Position numbers and translations under genes: made by a program
In this document: one piece after another, positions 18,262-27,317 of the stretch
Layout of the letters: every line of letters begins with the position of its first letter
How positions within the stretch are numbered: the stretch's first letter is position 1
NCBI GenBank assembly: GCA_035627615.1
Contig: DASPLL010000053.1
Location: 10,098 to 74,097 of the forward strand
Length of the DNA: 64,000 nucleotides
Origin: BRH-c25 sp035627615
GTDB lineage: Bacteria > Bacillota > Clostridia > Lutisporales > Lutisporaceae
Direction of reading: 5' to 3'
The notes under the pieces: model-generated
The model's database searches: none
Told to the model about the DNA's origin: nothing
Seen by the model: only the letters and a program-made list of their open reading frames with translations

Positions 18262-19317
18262 CTATCTCTTGGATGCAATCTCCTCATCAAACTTCTTAAC
18301 GACATCAGGTTTCATTGCACCGGCTTTTGCACGGTCATACTTAACAAGGTCGACCTCTTCAAGCTTTGGAAGGCCCTTTGGCGGAGTCACATCCTTGCGT
18401 ACTGAATACCTGTTGGATATGGATGTATTCATTTCACCCACTTCTTTTGTAAGCAGCCAGTCAATAAACTTCTTTGCATTATCAATGTTTTTTCCACCCT
18501 TTACAACTGCTGCGCCGCCTATTTCAAAAGCTGTCTGCTTAGGTATGACTACTTCTATAGGATAGCCCTGTTTAACAGCATTATAAATATCGTGGCCCCA
18601 TGACATACCGACAATGAACTCTCCCGTAGCTACCGGGCTGATGCAATCGACTGCACCTTTGTAATAGTGATGTACGTTCTTATCAAGCTCCTTGAGGTAA
18701 TCCCATGCCTTATCCTCACCCAGCCTGAAAATCTGGTCTGCTATAAATATATATGCTCCCCCTGCTGTAACAGGATTGGAGGATACAAACACGTTCTTGT
18801 AACGCGGATCAAGCAGATCATCCCATGTAGCAGGTATTTGGAGTCTCTGGGGCTTCAATTCCTTATCAAACCTGTCTTTGTTTACTACCAGAGCCAGTAC
18901 CCCCATGTACCAGCCCTGCCAGTACTGGTTCGGGTCATTGAATGTAGCCGCAAGCTCCTTGGAATTGGGAGAAACATATTTTTCAAATAAACCGTCTTTA
19001 GCTAAAGGTTCATATACATCGACAGAACCGCCCACCATAACGTCTGCCTTAGGAGAAGCTTTCTCTGCCAGTACACGCGCTGCCACATCGCCTGCGCCTG
19101 CGCGTATATATTCAATCTCTATGCCTGTATCCTCCTTGAACTTTTTCTGGATTTCAACTATGTCCGCTTCATTAAGTGCTGCATAAACAACAAGCTTCTT
19201 TGAGCCGCCTGCCGGACTCGCTGCCGGTGATGCCGGGCTGCATCCAGTTAACAAGCTGGTGACCAGAATAGCCGCTAATAATAGGACACTTAAACTCCTG
19301 ACTGATTTTTTTGTCAT
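18262..19317 (-). CDS. Solute-binding lipoprotein of the Fe3+/2-aminoethylphosphonate class
   Basis: This 351-aa receptor has a lipoprotein signal with lipobox LLTGC (Cys 26) and a mature type 2 periplasmic-binding fold typical of iron(III) and 2-aminoethylphosphonate receptors (LVVYAALNEADI at the start, ARVLAEKASPKADVM, SWGHDIYNAVKQGYP). Iron-coordinating tyrosine pairs were not clearly identified, so the ligand remains open. The ATG at 19317 has GGAGG upstream. It is the first gene of a four-gene operon with permease, ATPase and metallo-hydrolase. Confidence 0.88.
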   Translation of the reverse strand: MTKKSVRSLSVLLLAAILVTSLLTGCSPASPAASPAGGSKKLVVYAALNEADIVEIQKKFKEDTGIEIEYIRAGAGDVAARVLAEKASPKADVMVGGSVDVYEPLAKDGLFEKYVSPNSKELAATFNDPNQYWQGWYMGVLALVVNKDRFDKELKPQRLQIPATWDDLLDPRYKNVFVSSNPVTAGGAYIFIADQIFRLGEDKAWDYLKELDKNVHHYYKGAVDCISPVATGEFIVGMSWGHDIYNAVKQGYPIEVVIPKQTAFEIGGAAVVKGGKNIDNAKKFIDWLLTKEVGEMNTSISNRYSVRKDVTPPKGLPKLEEVDLVKYDRAKAGAMKPDVVKKFDEEIASKR

Positions 19318-19346
19318 TTTTTATTCCTCCACTCTTTATTTTTATT

Positions 19347-19416
19347 CTGTATTTCATACTTCTCTTCATCTTTAAGTATAAAATACAGTATTATGTCCTT
19401 TGGTAACGCTACCAAA
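19347..19416 (-). promoter_or_regulatory. Promoter region of ABC operon with LacI-like palindrome and second dyad
   Basis: On the minus strand TTGGTA (19410-19415) and TAATAC (19388-19393) are 16 nt apart. A palindrome TTTGGTAACGCTACCAAA (19399-19416) covers the -35 and has the central CG typical of LacI-family operators. A second inverted repeat (CTGTATTTCATACTT at 19347-19361, AAGTATAAAATACAG at 19374-19388) lies over the start-site region. No LacI gene is in the window. Confidence 0.4.
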
Positions 19417-19553
19417 ATTTCATGACAAATCATATATTATATTCCACAAGATCTGAATATTCAATATTTTTTTAAATATCTGTAAAATTAAATTAACTGA
19501 TGAAAAAATACTTTATTCTAAAATACGATGCTTTAATCATATACACATTATAT

Positions 19554-19581
19554 TTGTTTCATTGGGTAATTGTGGTATGAT
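19554..19581 (+). promoter_or_regulatory. Candidate promoter of the 824-aa gene
   Basis: TTGTTT (19554-19559) and TATGAT (19576-19581) are 16 nt apart, about 39 nt before the start codon. Confidence 0.45.
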
Positions 19582-19619
19582 ATTTATATCTAATATTTCA
19601 GTATTGGTGGTGGTTTGGT

Positions 19620-22094
19620 TTGAGTATTGTATACGGTTCAAACGGCAGCTATGAAGTCAAAGCCGGTAAGCCCGTTTTCCTGGAGGGGCAAGGCGCTAAC
19701 TCTGTAAATATACTTGCTAAGGGCAAGGTGGATATATATATTTCTCCTTTTTCAGACCTGCAAGATATAGATGAGAATCAACTTTTAGCTAAAAGCTATA
19801 AGCTTTTCAGTATAGACCAGAACATATTCATCGGAGCCAATGACTTGTTCCTGTCAAACAAACATTCTTTCAGCTATAGTGCTTCAGAAGATTCTATAAT
19901 CTTTTCCTACTATGTAGACAGCATTGCCGGAATAGAAGAACTATTCAGACAGAAAAATGATTACTCGACCTATATAATGAATTCCATCTCAGACTTTATG
20001 GAATATTCTTATGCATCATTAATAAAGCTGGAGCAGCTTGTCACAATTCTTAGAACAGCAGCTGACAATCTATGCCTTTTCTTTTGGATACTTCGGGACA
20101 AGCATGGCTTTTCACATGAACCCACCCATTCAGCTTTCAAGGACAGTATGCTCAAGCTTCAAAAAATGAAGGAAGCAAAAATGCTTTTACCTTATTCTTT
20201 TGATGCTGAGTTCCTTGGATGCAGTCATTCTGAAGATGATTACTCTCCAAGTGAGGAGATTGACGCTTTAAAAATGAACTACTATAAATATATGCGCAGC
20301 CTTAATGCAGATTTGAAAAAGCAGTTCTTAAACGAAGGCTTTATCATTTCACAATATAGTTGTACTGATAGTGCGCTCCTTTTAGAGGATATCTTGCATA
20401 AACTCAAAGAAGCCTTCAACACTGCTGAAAAATACATGGAACTGTTATATTCTGAAAATCAAACAAGCATTTTGGGGGAATATCTTAAGGCAGGAACCAA
20501 ATTGGAGGAAAGTATGCATGAACCGGTGGATATGATTGAAATACAGCATTATATATTAAATATATTAAAGGACGCAGTAAATATATTCAAAAATGACTAT
20601 GCTCATGTGCCTGCAATAAATATTAAAGCATTAGAACAAAAAGTTGAGCATTCAACAGCCAGCTTAAAGCATAAGGTTACAAATACTTCTTTGTTATCAG
20701 AATCCAATACGGTTAAGGAGGGTATCCCTGAGGAGCTTCAAAACAGTGCGGAAAAAATACTGGAGTATTCCAACATTCCAAGAGAACGCTGCGACATGTT
20801 CATGTACTCATTAAATGCATTCCGCGGGCTCAAGGATAAGCTGTCGGATGACGAACAGGTAAGAAGCCTGAGAAAGGACTTGACCTCAGTATTTTTTGAA
20901 GTATACGAAGCTGTGCTTAAAAGGGTAATTAAAGAAAAAAATCAGGACAAGCTATTCCATATGTTTCTGACCTATTCTTATATGGATGAGAAACTGCTTA
21001 GTCCCAAGAGCATATGGACGCTGTATGAAATCAGCGGAAAAGCCATGGAAGAGGAAACCGGAGTTTTTGGTATGAAAAGCTGGCTTCAATTAATATACGA
21101 GAAGAAAAAGGATCCTTCAGTCAATGAGTTTTCAATGGACTATTTTGATGTTTTCAGGGAGTTGAAAAAGCAAGGGGAAGTTAAGGATGAGGATAAAGCA
21201 AGGTATGAAAACAGTATAGATGGGCGTCTGAGCTTTGAAATAAACAACATGTTCAAGCAGAATCACAGGCTGTGCAATAAGGCTATAAGCACCTACTTCC
21301 CGATACTATATGATGAGATTATTGTAAAGGATCTGGATAAGGCCTTGGTGACTTCCGAAAAAGTTAATAACGCCATCCGGAAGGTACTTGATATTGATTT
21401 TTCAGCTTTTCACCGTGAGATTTCCTATTACAACATGAAAAAGGGCATAGAAAAAGAATTTATCATGCAGTCTGTCAGACCTGATGTAATCCTGATGCCT
21501 GCTTACGGAAACAATCCAATAATGTGGCAGGAGATAAGCGGTAAGGTCAGAAATACTCCAGGCCGCTTCATACTGCCGATTTTTACCGATGGGAATCTGG
21601 ATGACATGCTTCTAAGATTAATCGGAGAATTCCGTTGGGAATTATGCAAAACCATGATGGGTGTGTCCTGGAACGATATAAGCATAAAATCCCTGACCTC
21701 AGAGTATATGGATTACCTGCAGTTTTATAAGAAAAACAAGGATATTTCCGAAGAAAGCAAAGAAAAACTAAAGCTCCAGATAAAGAAACACAGGAATATC
21801 ACAAGGCAGATCTTTGCTTCAGATTATATTACCTGGGTGAAGTATGAATCTAACGGGAATACAAGGCTTAATAAGCTTACCAGGGACATTTTGTACAAGT
21901 ATTGCCCCTTCCCCAGGGAGATAAGAGAAAAGCTGCTCAATCATCCCAACTTCTCTGCAGCGGCCAACCAATTCAGAATTCTGAGAGCAAAACAGATTAA
22001 AGACCTGGAAAACAGATTAACAAAGTATGCCCAGAATGGAATTGTTCCTGATGAAGTAATGACTGAGACATTGAACTTCTACAAGAATCTATAG
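19620..22094 (+). CDS. Large protein with cyclic-nucleotide-binding-like N-terminus, unknown function
   Basis: This 824-aa soluble protein begins with a cupin-like segment (residues 10-60, KAGKPVFLEGQGANSVNILA followed by GKVDIYIS) resembling the beta-roll of cyclic-nucleotide-binding domains; the key phosphate-binding Arg/Glu cassette is not obvious, so ligand binding is uncertain. The remaining 700 residues are largely helical and I recognise no family; a conserved-looking C-terminal block spans about residues 600-740 (PDVILMPAYGNNPIMWQ, FILPIFTDGN, RWELCKTMMGVSWNDIS). The start is TTG at 19620 after a GGTGGTGG stretch. It appears monocistronic, divergent from the ABC operon and convergent with the MYG1 gene. 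Confidence 0.7.
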   Translation: MSIVYGSNGSYEVKAGKPVFLEGQGANSVNILAKGKVDIYISPFSDLQDIDENQLLAKSYKLFSIDQNIFIGANDLFLSNKHSFSYSASEDSIIFSYYVDSIAGIEELFRQKNDYSTYIMNSISDFMEYSYASLIKLEQLVTILRTAADNLCLFFWILRDKHGFSHEPTHSAFKDSMLKLQKMKEAKMLLPYSFDAEFLGCSHSEDDYSPSEEIDALKMNYYKYMRSLNADLKKQFLNEGFIISQYSCTDSALLLEDILHKLKEAFNTAEKYMELLYSENQTSILGEYLKAGTKLEESMHEPVDMIEIQHYILNILKDAVNIFKNDYAHVPAINIKALEQKVEHSTASLKHKVTNTSLLSESNTVKEGIPEELQNSAEKILEYSNIPRERCDMFMYSLNAFRGLKDKLSDDEQVRSLRKDLTSVFFEVYEAVLKRVIKEKNQDKLFHMFLTYSYMDEKLLSPKSIWTLYEISGKAMEEETGVFGMKSWLQLIYEKKKDPSVNEFSMDYFDVFRELKKQGEVKDEDKARYENSIDGRLSFEINNMFKQNHRLCNKAISTYFPILYDEIIVKDLDKALVTSEKVNNAIRKVLDIDFSAFHREISYYNMKKGIEKEFIMQSVRPDVILMPAYGNNPIMWQEISGKVRNTPGRFILPIFTDGNLDDMLLRLIGEFRWELCKTMMGVSWNDISIKSLTSEYMDYLQFYKKNKDISEESKEKLKLQIKKHRNITRQIFASDYITWVKYESNGNTRLNKLTRDILYKYCPFPREIREKLLNHPNFSAAANQFRILRAKQIKDLENRLTKYAQNGIVPDEVMTETLNFYKNL

Positions 22095-22104
22095 CAATTG
22101 AACG

Positions 22105-22132
22105 ATACAGGATGGCTTATACCGTCCTGTAT
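22105..22132. terminator. Bidirectional terminator between convergent genes
   Basis: ATACAGGATGG and CCGTCCTGTAT pair with one G-T position around a 6-nt loop, between the 824-aa gene and the MYG1 gene. Confidence 0.6.
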
Positions 22133-22164
22133 TAACTTCCAGATTTCGTATCATCACTTTCTGG

Positions 22165-23127
22165 TCAATGCTTGCGTAATGTCAGTCTTCTCAGGTTGTG
22201 CAGGAATCCTCTCCTGACCGCTTCAACAGGCTCCCTAACAGCTATATCAGCCATCTTTAGAATACTGTCAAAGGACCTGGCTCCGGCGATAAACCTTGCC
22301 GGATGACAGAATACCGCATCCTGAATACCTATTACTTCATTAAGCTCATGCTCCCTTTTGCCTGCCCAGGCTTCAGGAAGGCTTTTCCTATTGCCGAAGA
22401 ACCCTCCGCTGCCTCTTACTGTTTGGATAAGAAATTCTTCATCTCTCGGGAAAATTACAAACAATACTTCTTTCCGGGTATCAACCTCATTTAATATTGA
22501 TGCCCATGGATAAGGCCTATCCAATAAAAGAACCTCCTGCCTCATGCGTTTGTCATAAGCTTCGACTATCTTGGCTTTAGCCTTCATTACAGCGGCCTGC
22601 TCCTTCAATACATTATCAAGCACTGAATATGCAAGCTTGACCGCTTCGTTAAAATACTGGTCATTTTCCTTTATATCAGCATCCCAGGTCGGATTAAAAC
22701 CGGAAATAATTGCTGAAATATTCATTGTAGGTATAATGTTTATAACCGCCCTGACCCCGTTGTCAAGAGCATCAATACCCTGTATCAGGCCCAGATCAAT
22801 ATGCTGAAAAACCGCTACCGAATCTTCCGGGGACAGCTCTGGGCATACTGAATGTATGACCTCCATGCCGAACCGCCTCCAGATCAAACCACAGGCTGCA
22901 TAAGGTGTCCCGTTTTCACGGCGCTGCTTCTCAATATTATGGTGGTCGAATTCCCCATCTCCCACATCATATACTATATCAAGACCGCTTAGTATATCCA
23001 TATCCCTGGTTCTGACAACTTCCATATCATAAAGCTTCTTGAGTATAGCTGTTGCCATTACTTCATCAGCGTGAAACCGTCCATCATGGGTCCCAACCCT
23101 TTTGAATTCCCTTTTTATACTGATAAT
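22165..23127 (-). CDS. MYG1/UPF0160 family protein, apparently with an ATT start
   Basis: The frame contains the MYG1 family motifs THDGRFHADEVMATA and DHH followed by NGTPYAACGLIWRRFG. Family members are DHH-type phosphoesterases; the human member is a mitochondrial and nuclear RNA exonuclease. The first ATG in frame (23058) falls after the metal-binding THDGRFHADE motif, so it cannot be the true start. Upstream the frame stays open for more than 30 codons with no ATG, GTG or TTG. An ATT at 23127 sits 7 nt after AAAGGGG, giving a 320-aa protein; CTG at 23145 is an alternative. It converges with the 824-aa gene. Confidence 0.8.
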   Translation of the reverse strand: MISIKREFKRVGTHDGRFHADEVMATAILKKLYDMEVVRTRDMDILSGLDIVYDVGDGEFDHHNIEKQRRENGTPYAACGLIWRRFGMEVIHSVCPELSPEDSVAVFQHIDLGLIQGIDALDNGVRAVINIIPTMNISAIISGFNPTWDADIKENDQYFNEAVKLAYSVLDNVLKEQAAVMKAKAKIVEAYDKRMRQEVLLLDRPYPWASILNEVDTRKEVLFVIFPRDEEFLIQTVRGSGGFFGNRKSLPEAWAGKREHELNEVIGIQDAVFCHPARFIAGARSFDSILKMADIAVREPVEAVRRGFLHNLRRLTLRKH

Positions 23128-23612
23128 ATCACTTCCCCTTTCCAGGCATTGATCCTTGTCTGGTATGATGATAAATCATAGAATTTTGCTCTGTTGATTT
23201 CAGATACCTCCAAACTTAAGAAGATAAACTATTATCAAGGCTACTTGGTTAGTATAAACACGACGGAAGAATCTATGCTGTTGCATAGCAGAATAATATG
23301 CATAGCAAAAAATACTCTGGAGTAATGTCTGAGTACTGCAATCAGCAGTTTTCTGATAAACCTGAGGGGACACCTGTATCCATTGTTCCCAGTGGAGCTG
23401 ACTGCAGCTTTAACTTCCAGTAAAACAGATTTATAATATAATAAAACAACAACACCGCATTCATTTCCAGAATACAGTGCTTTATATGTAAATTCGTATT
23501 ATTCAGTGAGTGGACAATATATATCTCCCTTGGTATAACCCACGGTAAAAACATAAAATAATGGTAACCGGATATTAATATCCTCTTATAGAAACAGGAG
23601 TGATTCAGAAAT
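23128..23612. other. Intergenic region between MYG1 and Mut7-C genes
   Basis: The 485 bp hold one copy of palindrome family 1 (23450-23483) and otherwise AT-rich sequence. No gene was recognised. Confidence 0.5.
23450..23483. repeat. Dispersed palindrome family 1, copy B
   Basis: CACCGCATTC and GAATACAGTG pair imperfectly and are followed by CTTTATATGTAAA, as in the other copies. Confidence 0.65.
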
Positions 23613-24356
23613 ATGAACTGCATTGTGATAAGGTTTTACGGTGATTTAAACTACTTTCTCCATCCAAATCAGAGACAGCTTGCTTTCAGCCATTTTTTCA
23701 ACGAACAACCCTCCGTTAAAGATATTATCGAGTCTCTTGGAGTTCCTCACACTGAGGTTGACCTTCTCCTGATCGACGGGAAGTCCGCAGACTTCTCACA
23801 AAAGCTGCATGGCGGTGAAAGAGTTGCTGTGTACCCAGTATTTAAAAGCCTTGATATTTCTGCAGTGACTCAGGTCCGGCCTGAGACGCTCTCCGAATTC
23901 CGTTTCATACTGGATGTCCACCTTGGCAAGCTGGCTTCTTATCTTCGCATGTTGGGATTTGATACACTTTACAGCAATGCTGCTTCCGGCGATCAACTGG
24001 CAGATTGCTCTTCATCAGATCGTAGAATACTGCTTACCTTTGATAGGGAGTTACTCAAAAGAAAGAAAGTAGTGTACGGTTACTGCGTCCGGTCCAGGGA
24101 TCCGAACCTCCAGCTGGTTGAAGTGCTGAACCGCTTTGAGCTGTTTGACCGGCTTCACCCTTTCGTAAGATGCATGCTGTGCAATGGGATTCTGAAGCCC
24201 GTTCCAAAAGAGGATGTCCTGTCCCTCCTGCCGGAAAATGTTCGCTTATATTTCGATGAATTTCATCAGTGCCAGAGCTGCGGTCATGTCTACTGGAAGG
24301 GATCCCACTATGAGCATATGATGGATTTTGTCCGGCAATTGAAGAAAAAAATCTAA
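23613..24356 (+). CDS. Mut7-C RNase-domain protein with ubiquitin-like N-terminus
   Basis: This 247-aa protein has an N-terminal ubiquitin/MoaD-like domain (about 1-85, ending GERVAVYPVF) and a C-terminal Mut7-C PIN-like domain with FILDVHLGKLASYLRMLGFDT, then LLTFDRELLKRK, and a zinc-ribbon-like set CMLCNG...CQSCGHVYWKGSH. The domain takes its name from the exonuclease Mut-7 and is a predicted RNase; activity in bacteria is little studied. It is a single gene with a GGAG ribosome site. Confidence 0.85.
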   Translation: MNCIVIRFYGDLNYFLHPNQRQLAFSHFFNEQPSVKDIIESLGVPHTEVDLLLIDGKSADFSQKLHGGERVAVYPVFKSLDISAVTQVRPETLSEFRFILDVHLGKLASYLRMLGFDTLYSNAASGDQLADCSSSDRRILLTFDRELLKRKKVVYGYCVRSRDPNLQLVEVLNRFELFDRLHPFVRCMLCNGILKPVPKEDVLSLLPENVRLYFDEFHQCQSCGHVYWKGSHYEHMMDFVRQLKKKI

Positions 24357-24396
24357 TATTCGAACAATAATGCATGACCGGTCATTTTACTTTTAA

Positions 24397-25311
24397 TTAC
24401 AAACCCGCACGAGGACTGGAGTCAATCAAGTTCTGGGAATACTCTTCTATAAAGCTGATCATCTGCTTCGTGGCAGCAGATTTGTATGTATTCTGCTTTG
24501 TAATCATTGCAACATCCCATGCAGAAGAACGGTGATCAATGTCTATTTCTACGATATCCGACATGGGATACATTTCAAGTATTCTTCGAGGAATAATAGA
24601 TATCCCCATATTGATCTTTACAAGCTGCACAACAAAATCCCACTGTGATGCTTTCAGGAGAATCCTAGGCTCAAAGCCGGATTCACGGCAGCCTGCAACA
24701 ATATTCCCATACAGGGTATATTCATCATCAAGCAAAATAAAGGTCTCATTTTTCAGCATTTCATAATTTACCTTCTTGTATCTTGCCATTGGATGGTCCT
24801 TGTGAACGATCAGCATATTCTTATCCTTGACAAGCGGGATAATTTGAAATGCATCAGAAATAACCGGCATTATTGTAAACCCGATATCCAATTTCTTCTC
24901 ATCCACAAGCCTCTGTACCGTATCTGCCGCCTTTTGATTCACTTGGACATGAATATCAGGGTATTTCTGTTTAAAGCCTGCAAGCAGCTTGGGAATCACA
25001 CATGTTCCGATGATCGGCGGTATACCGACCTTTACAGTCCCAGTAATAAGGTGTGTCATATTGCGCATTACATTATATACTTCATCATACTGTTCTATTA
25101 AGCTTTGGGACATACGAAACAGATTTTCACCGGATTCCGTCAGTCGCGCACGGTTTCCCTCCATATAGAACAATTTCTGGCCTAGCTCCTGCTCAAGGTT
25201 TTTAATTGATTTGCTGAGGTTAGGCTGAGAAACATACAGTTTTTTGGCAGCCTCGGAATAACCGCCTACCTTGACAATTTCTACAAAATACCTTAACTGT
25301 TTAATATCCAT
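24397..25311 (-). CDS. LysR family transcriptional regulator
   Basis: The protein starts MDIKQLRYFVEIVKVGGYSE, a standard LysR winged helix (KLYVSQPNLSKSIKNLEQELG recognition region), followed by the inducer-binding domain (GTVKVGIPP onwards). I choose ATG at 25311 because it begins the conserved LysR N-terminus; an upstream ATG at 25365 would add 18 unusual residues. It is encoded just beyond the TRAP/hydantoinase operon on the same strand but after a hairpin, and is its likely regulator. The inducer is probably the operon substrate. Confidence 0.92.
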   Translation of the reverse strand: MDIKQLRYFVEIVKVGGYSEAAKKLYVSQPNLSKSIKNLEQELGQKLFYMEGNRARLTESGENLFRMSQSLIEQYDEVYNVMRNMTHLITGTVKVGIPPIIGTCVIPKLLAGFKQKYPDIHVQVNQKAADTVQRLVDEKKLDIGFTIMPVISDAFQIIPLVKDKNMLIVHKDHPMARYKKVNYEMLKNETFILLDDEYTLYGNIVAGCRESGFEPRILLKASQWDFVVQLVKINMGISIIPRRILEMYPMSDIVEIDIDHRSSAWDVAMITKQNTYKSAATKQMISFIEEYSQNLIDSSPRAGL

Positions 25312-25407
25312 TTCGCCACCGCTTCCTTTTAAATATATGATAGTTAAAATGAGCAGGCTTGTCAATTTCCTATAAGCTTAAAGGCACCGGATTTCATACC
25401 ATAAGCC

Positions 25408-25436
25408 AAACCCGCCCCTGACAATCGGGACGGGTT
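25408..25436 (-). terminator. Hairpin between dctM and lysR
   Basis: On the minus strand AACCCGTCCC and GGGGCGGGTT pair around GATTGTCA and are followed by TTTGG. It could end the TRAP operon or attenuate read-through into lysR. Confidence 0.6.
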
Positions 25437-25454
25437 CGTAATATCGCCCAGGTT

Positions 25455-26726
25455 TTACTGCATCCTGTTTGGCAGCCAGAGCGAAATCTCCGGCACAAGT
25501 ACAATGAGGACCAGAATGGCCAACATTATGATGATGTAAGGCCAAAGAGGCTTTACAACTTTTGCATATGGCCGGTTGAAAGTACCTACAGACACAAAGA
25601 TGTTCAGTCCAAAAGGCGGAGTCAGCATACCGATCGAGCAGTTAAGAACAATCATCATACCCAGGTGTATAGGATCGACTCCAATAGCCATAGCCATAGG
25701 ATATACCAGAGGAGTAAGCACAATGACTATAGAGTTGGGATCCATAAACATTCCGGCAATAAGGAAGATAACATTGATTATTATAAGAACTACATAATCA
25801 GGCGCGCCCTGGGTCAGAGCAACTATAGCCTGAGGTACCTGCGCTGCTGTGAGAATCCATGATAACAGCGATCCTGCACCTATAAGGATAAAAATCATAG
25901 CAACCATTCTTCCTGAAGTGATTCCGATTTCAAAAACTTCCTTCAGTGTCACAGAGCGATAGATAAGAAGCTCTATTACGAGAACATAGGCAACTGCAAC
26001 TGCTGCTGCTTCAGTAGGAGTCATAACACCGGCATAAATGCCTGTCAGGATAATGACCGGAAGGCCCAATGCCCAGAAAGCATCTTTTGTCGCCTTTAGA
26101 ACCTCTTTCAAAGTCGCCGGCTTCTGACGCGGAATTTTATTTTTTATCGCATCTATACAAACGTATATGCTGAAACCAGTTGCCACAATGACTCCAACAG
26201 TCAAGCCCGACATAAACAGCTTCCCTACCGATGCACTGGCAGCTACCCCATAAAGGATCATGGCAATACCAGGAGGAATGAGCATGGCGAGCGTACTGCT
26301 TGAGGTAATGCAGCCTATGGCTTTATCCTGGTCATAACCTTGATCGCGAAGTGCCGGGTACAGGATAAGGCCGATAGCTACGATGGCAGCGGGACCTGCC
26401 CCTGAGATAGCCCCGAATATAGTACAGGTTACAACGGTTGTAATGGCAAGGCCGCCAGGCAGGTGACCCACCAGCTTGTTGGCGAAGTTAACCAGTTTGT
26501 TGCCTATGTTACCCTTTGACATAATGTCCGCAGCATACATAAAAAACGGTATGGAAAGCAGTGAGAAGGTATCTATGCCTCCCACCATACGCTGAATTGC
26601 AAGACCCATATCCATCCCTGGAAAATTTATAGCCAAAGCAACAAGGCAGGGGATCAGCATGGATATAAAAATCGGTACCCCAAGAGCAAGAAGAATGATG
26701 AATATCGTACCGCTGATCGCCAGCAT
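25455..26726 (-). CDS. dctM: TRAP transporter large permease
   Basis: This 423-aa membrane protein has about 12 hydrophobic segments and the DctM pattern (FMDPNSIVIVLTPLVYP, IGMLTPPFGLNIFV). Its start overlaps the stop of dctQ, so they are translationally coupled. It imports an organic anion or related solute with the sodium/proton gradient, using the DctP receptor. It lies downstream of the two amide-hydrolase genes. Confidence 0.95.
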   Translation of the reverse strand: MLAISGTIFIILLALGVPIFISMLIPCLVALAINFPGMDMGLAIQRMVGGIDTFSLLSIPFFMYAADIMSKGNIGNKLVNFANKLVGHLPGGLAITTVVTCTIFGAISGAGPAAIVAIGLILYPALRDQGYDQDKAIGCITSSSTLAMLIPPGIAMILYGVAASASVGKLFMSGLTVGVIVATGFSIYVCIDAIKNKIPRQKPATLKEVLKATKDAFWALGLPVIILTGIYAGVMTPTEAAAVAVAYVLVIELLIYRSVTLKEVFEIGITSGRMVAMIFILIGAGSLLSWILTAAQVPQAIVALTQGAPDYVVLIIINVIFLIAGMFMDPNSIVIVLTPLVYPMAMAIGVDPIHLGMMIVLNCSIGMLTPPFGLNIFVSVGTFNRPYAKVVKPLWPYIIIMLAILVLIVLVPEISLWLPNRMQ

Positions 26727-27247
26727 TATACTCCCTCCTTTTCTGCTTTTCTGTCTGCAAAAAGCTTCATAAGCTTACGCAGATAAACATAAGACATCAG
26801 GGTAAAGCCTATGCATGTGGCCAGGTAGATGAGCCAAATAGGCACGGCTACAGCAACACTTTTGTTGCCGGAACTAAACTGAAGCTTTGTAAATCCAGTG
26901 CTTATATATACCATATAGATTGATATGCCAAAGCTGATTAAACGGATAACAACCTGATGAATGAGCTTTGCTGAACCCTTGAGCAAGTTTGGCACCAAAT
27001 CCACATTAACGTGTGTATCATACCGGGCACAGGAGCTTATTCCGAAGAAAGTAACCCAGACCACTATATAGCGGGCTAACTCCTCGGACCAATTGAAAGA
27101 AGTATGGAAAAAATAGCGGGCGATAACATTTGTAAAAACAATCGCTGAAATGATTAACAATCCTGCGCTCATTACGATATTTTCAATTCTTTCAGTGTTC
27201 TGATCAATTATTTCTAAAATATTCTTATTCCTTGCAGAATTCTCCAC
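26726..27247 (-). CDS. dctQ: TRAP transporter small permease
   Basis: This 173-aa protein has four membrane segments and the DctQ signature (FNWSEELARYIVVWVTFFG). The start is GTG at 27247, 9 nt after AAGGGGG. It pairs with DctM, whose ATG overlaps its stop. Confidence 0.93.
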   Translation of the reverse strand: MENSARNKNILEIIDQNTERIENIVMSAGLLIISAIVFTNVIARYFFHTSFNWSEELARYIVVWVTFFGISSCARYDTHVNVDLVPNLLKGSAKLIHQVVIRLISFGISIYMVYISTGFTKLQFSSGNKSVAVAVPIWLIYLATCIGFTLMSYVYLRKLMKLFADRKAEKEGV

Positions 27248-27271
27248 CCTTTACACCCCCTTATTGGAAAG

Positions 27272-27303
27272 GACAAGGCAATGAATATTATCATCGCCTT
27301 GTC
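27272..27303 (-). terminator. Intercistronic hairpin between dctP and dctQ
   Basis: GACAAGGC(A/G)ATGA and its complement form a 12-13-bp stem with a short AT loop, without a U-tract. It probably raises receptor mRNA relative to the membrane genes. Confidence 0.6.
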
Positions 27304-27317
27304 GTAATGGCTTTTCA

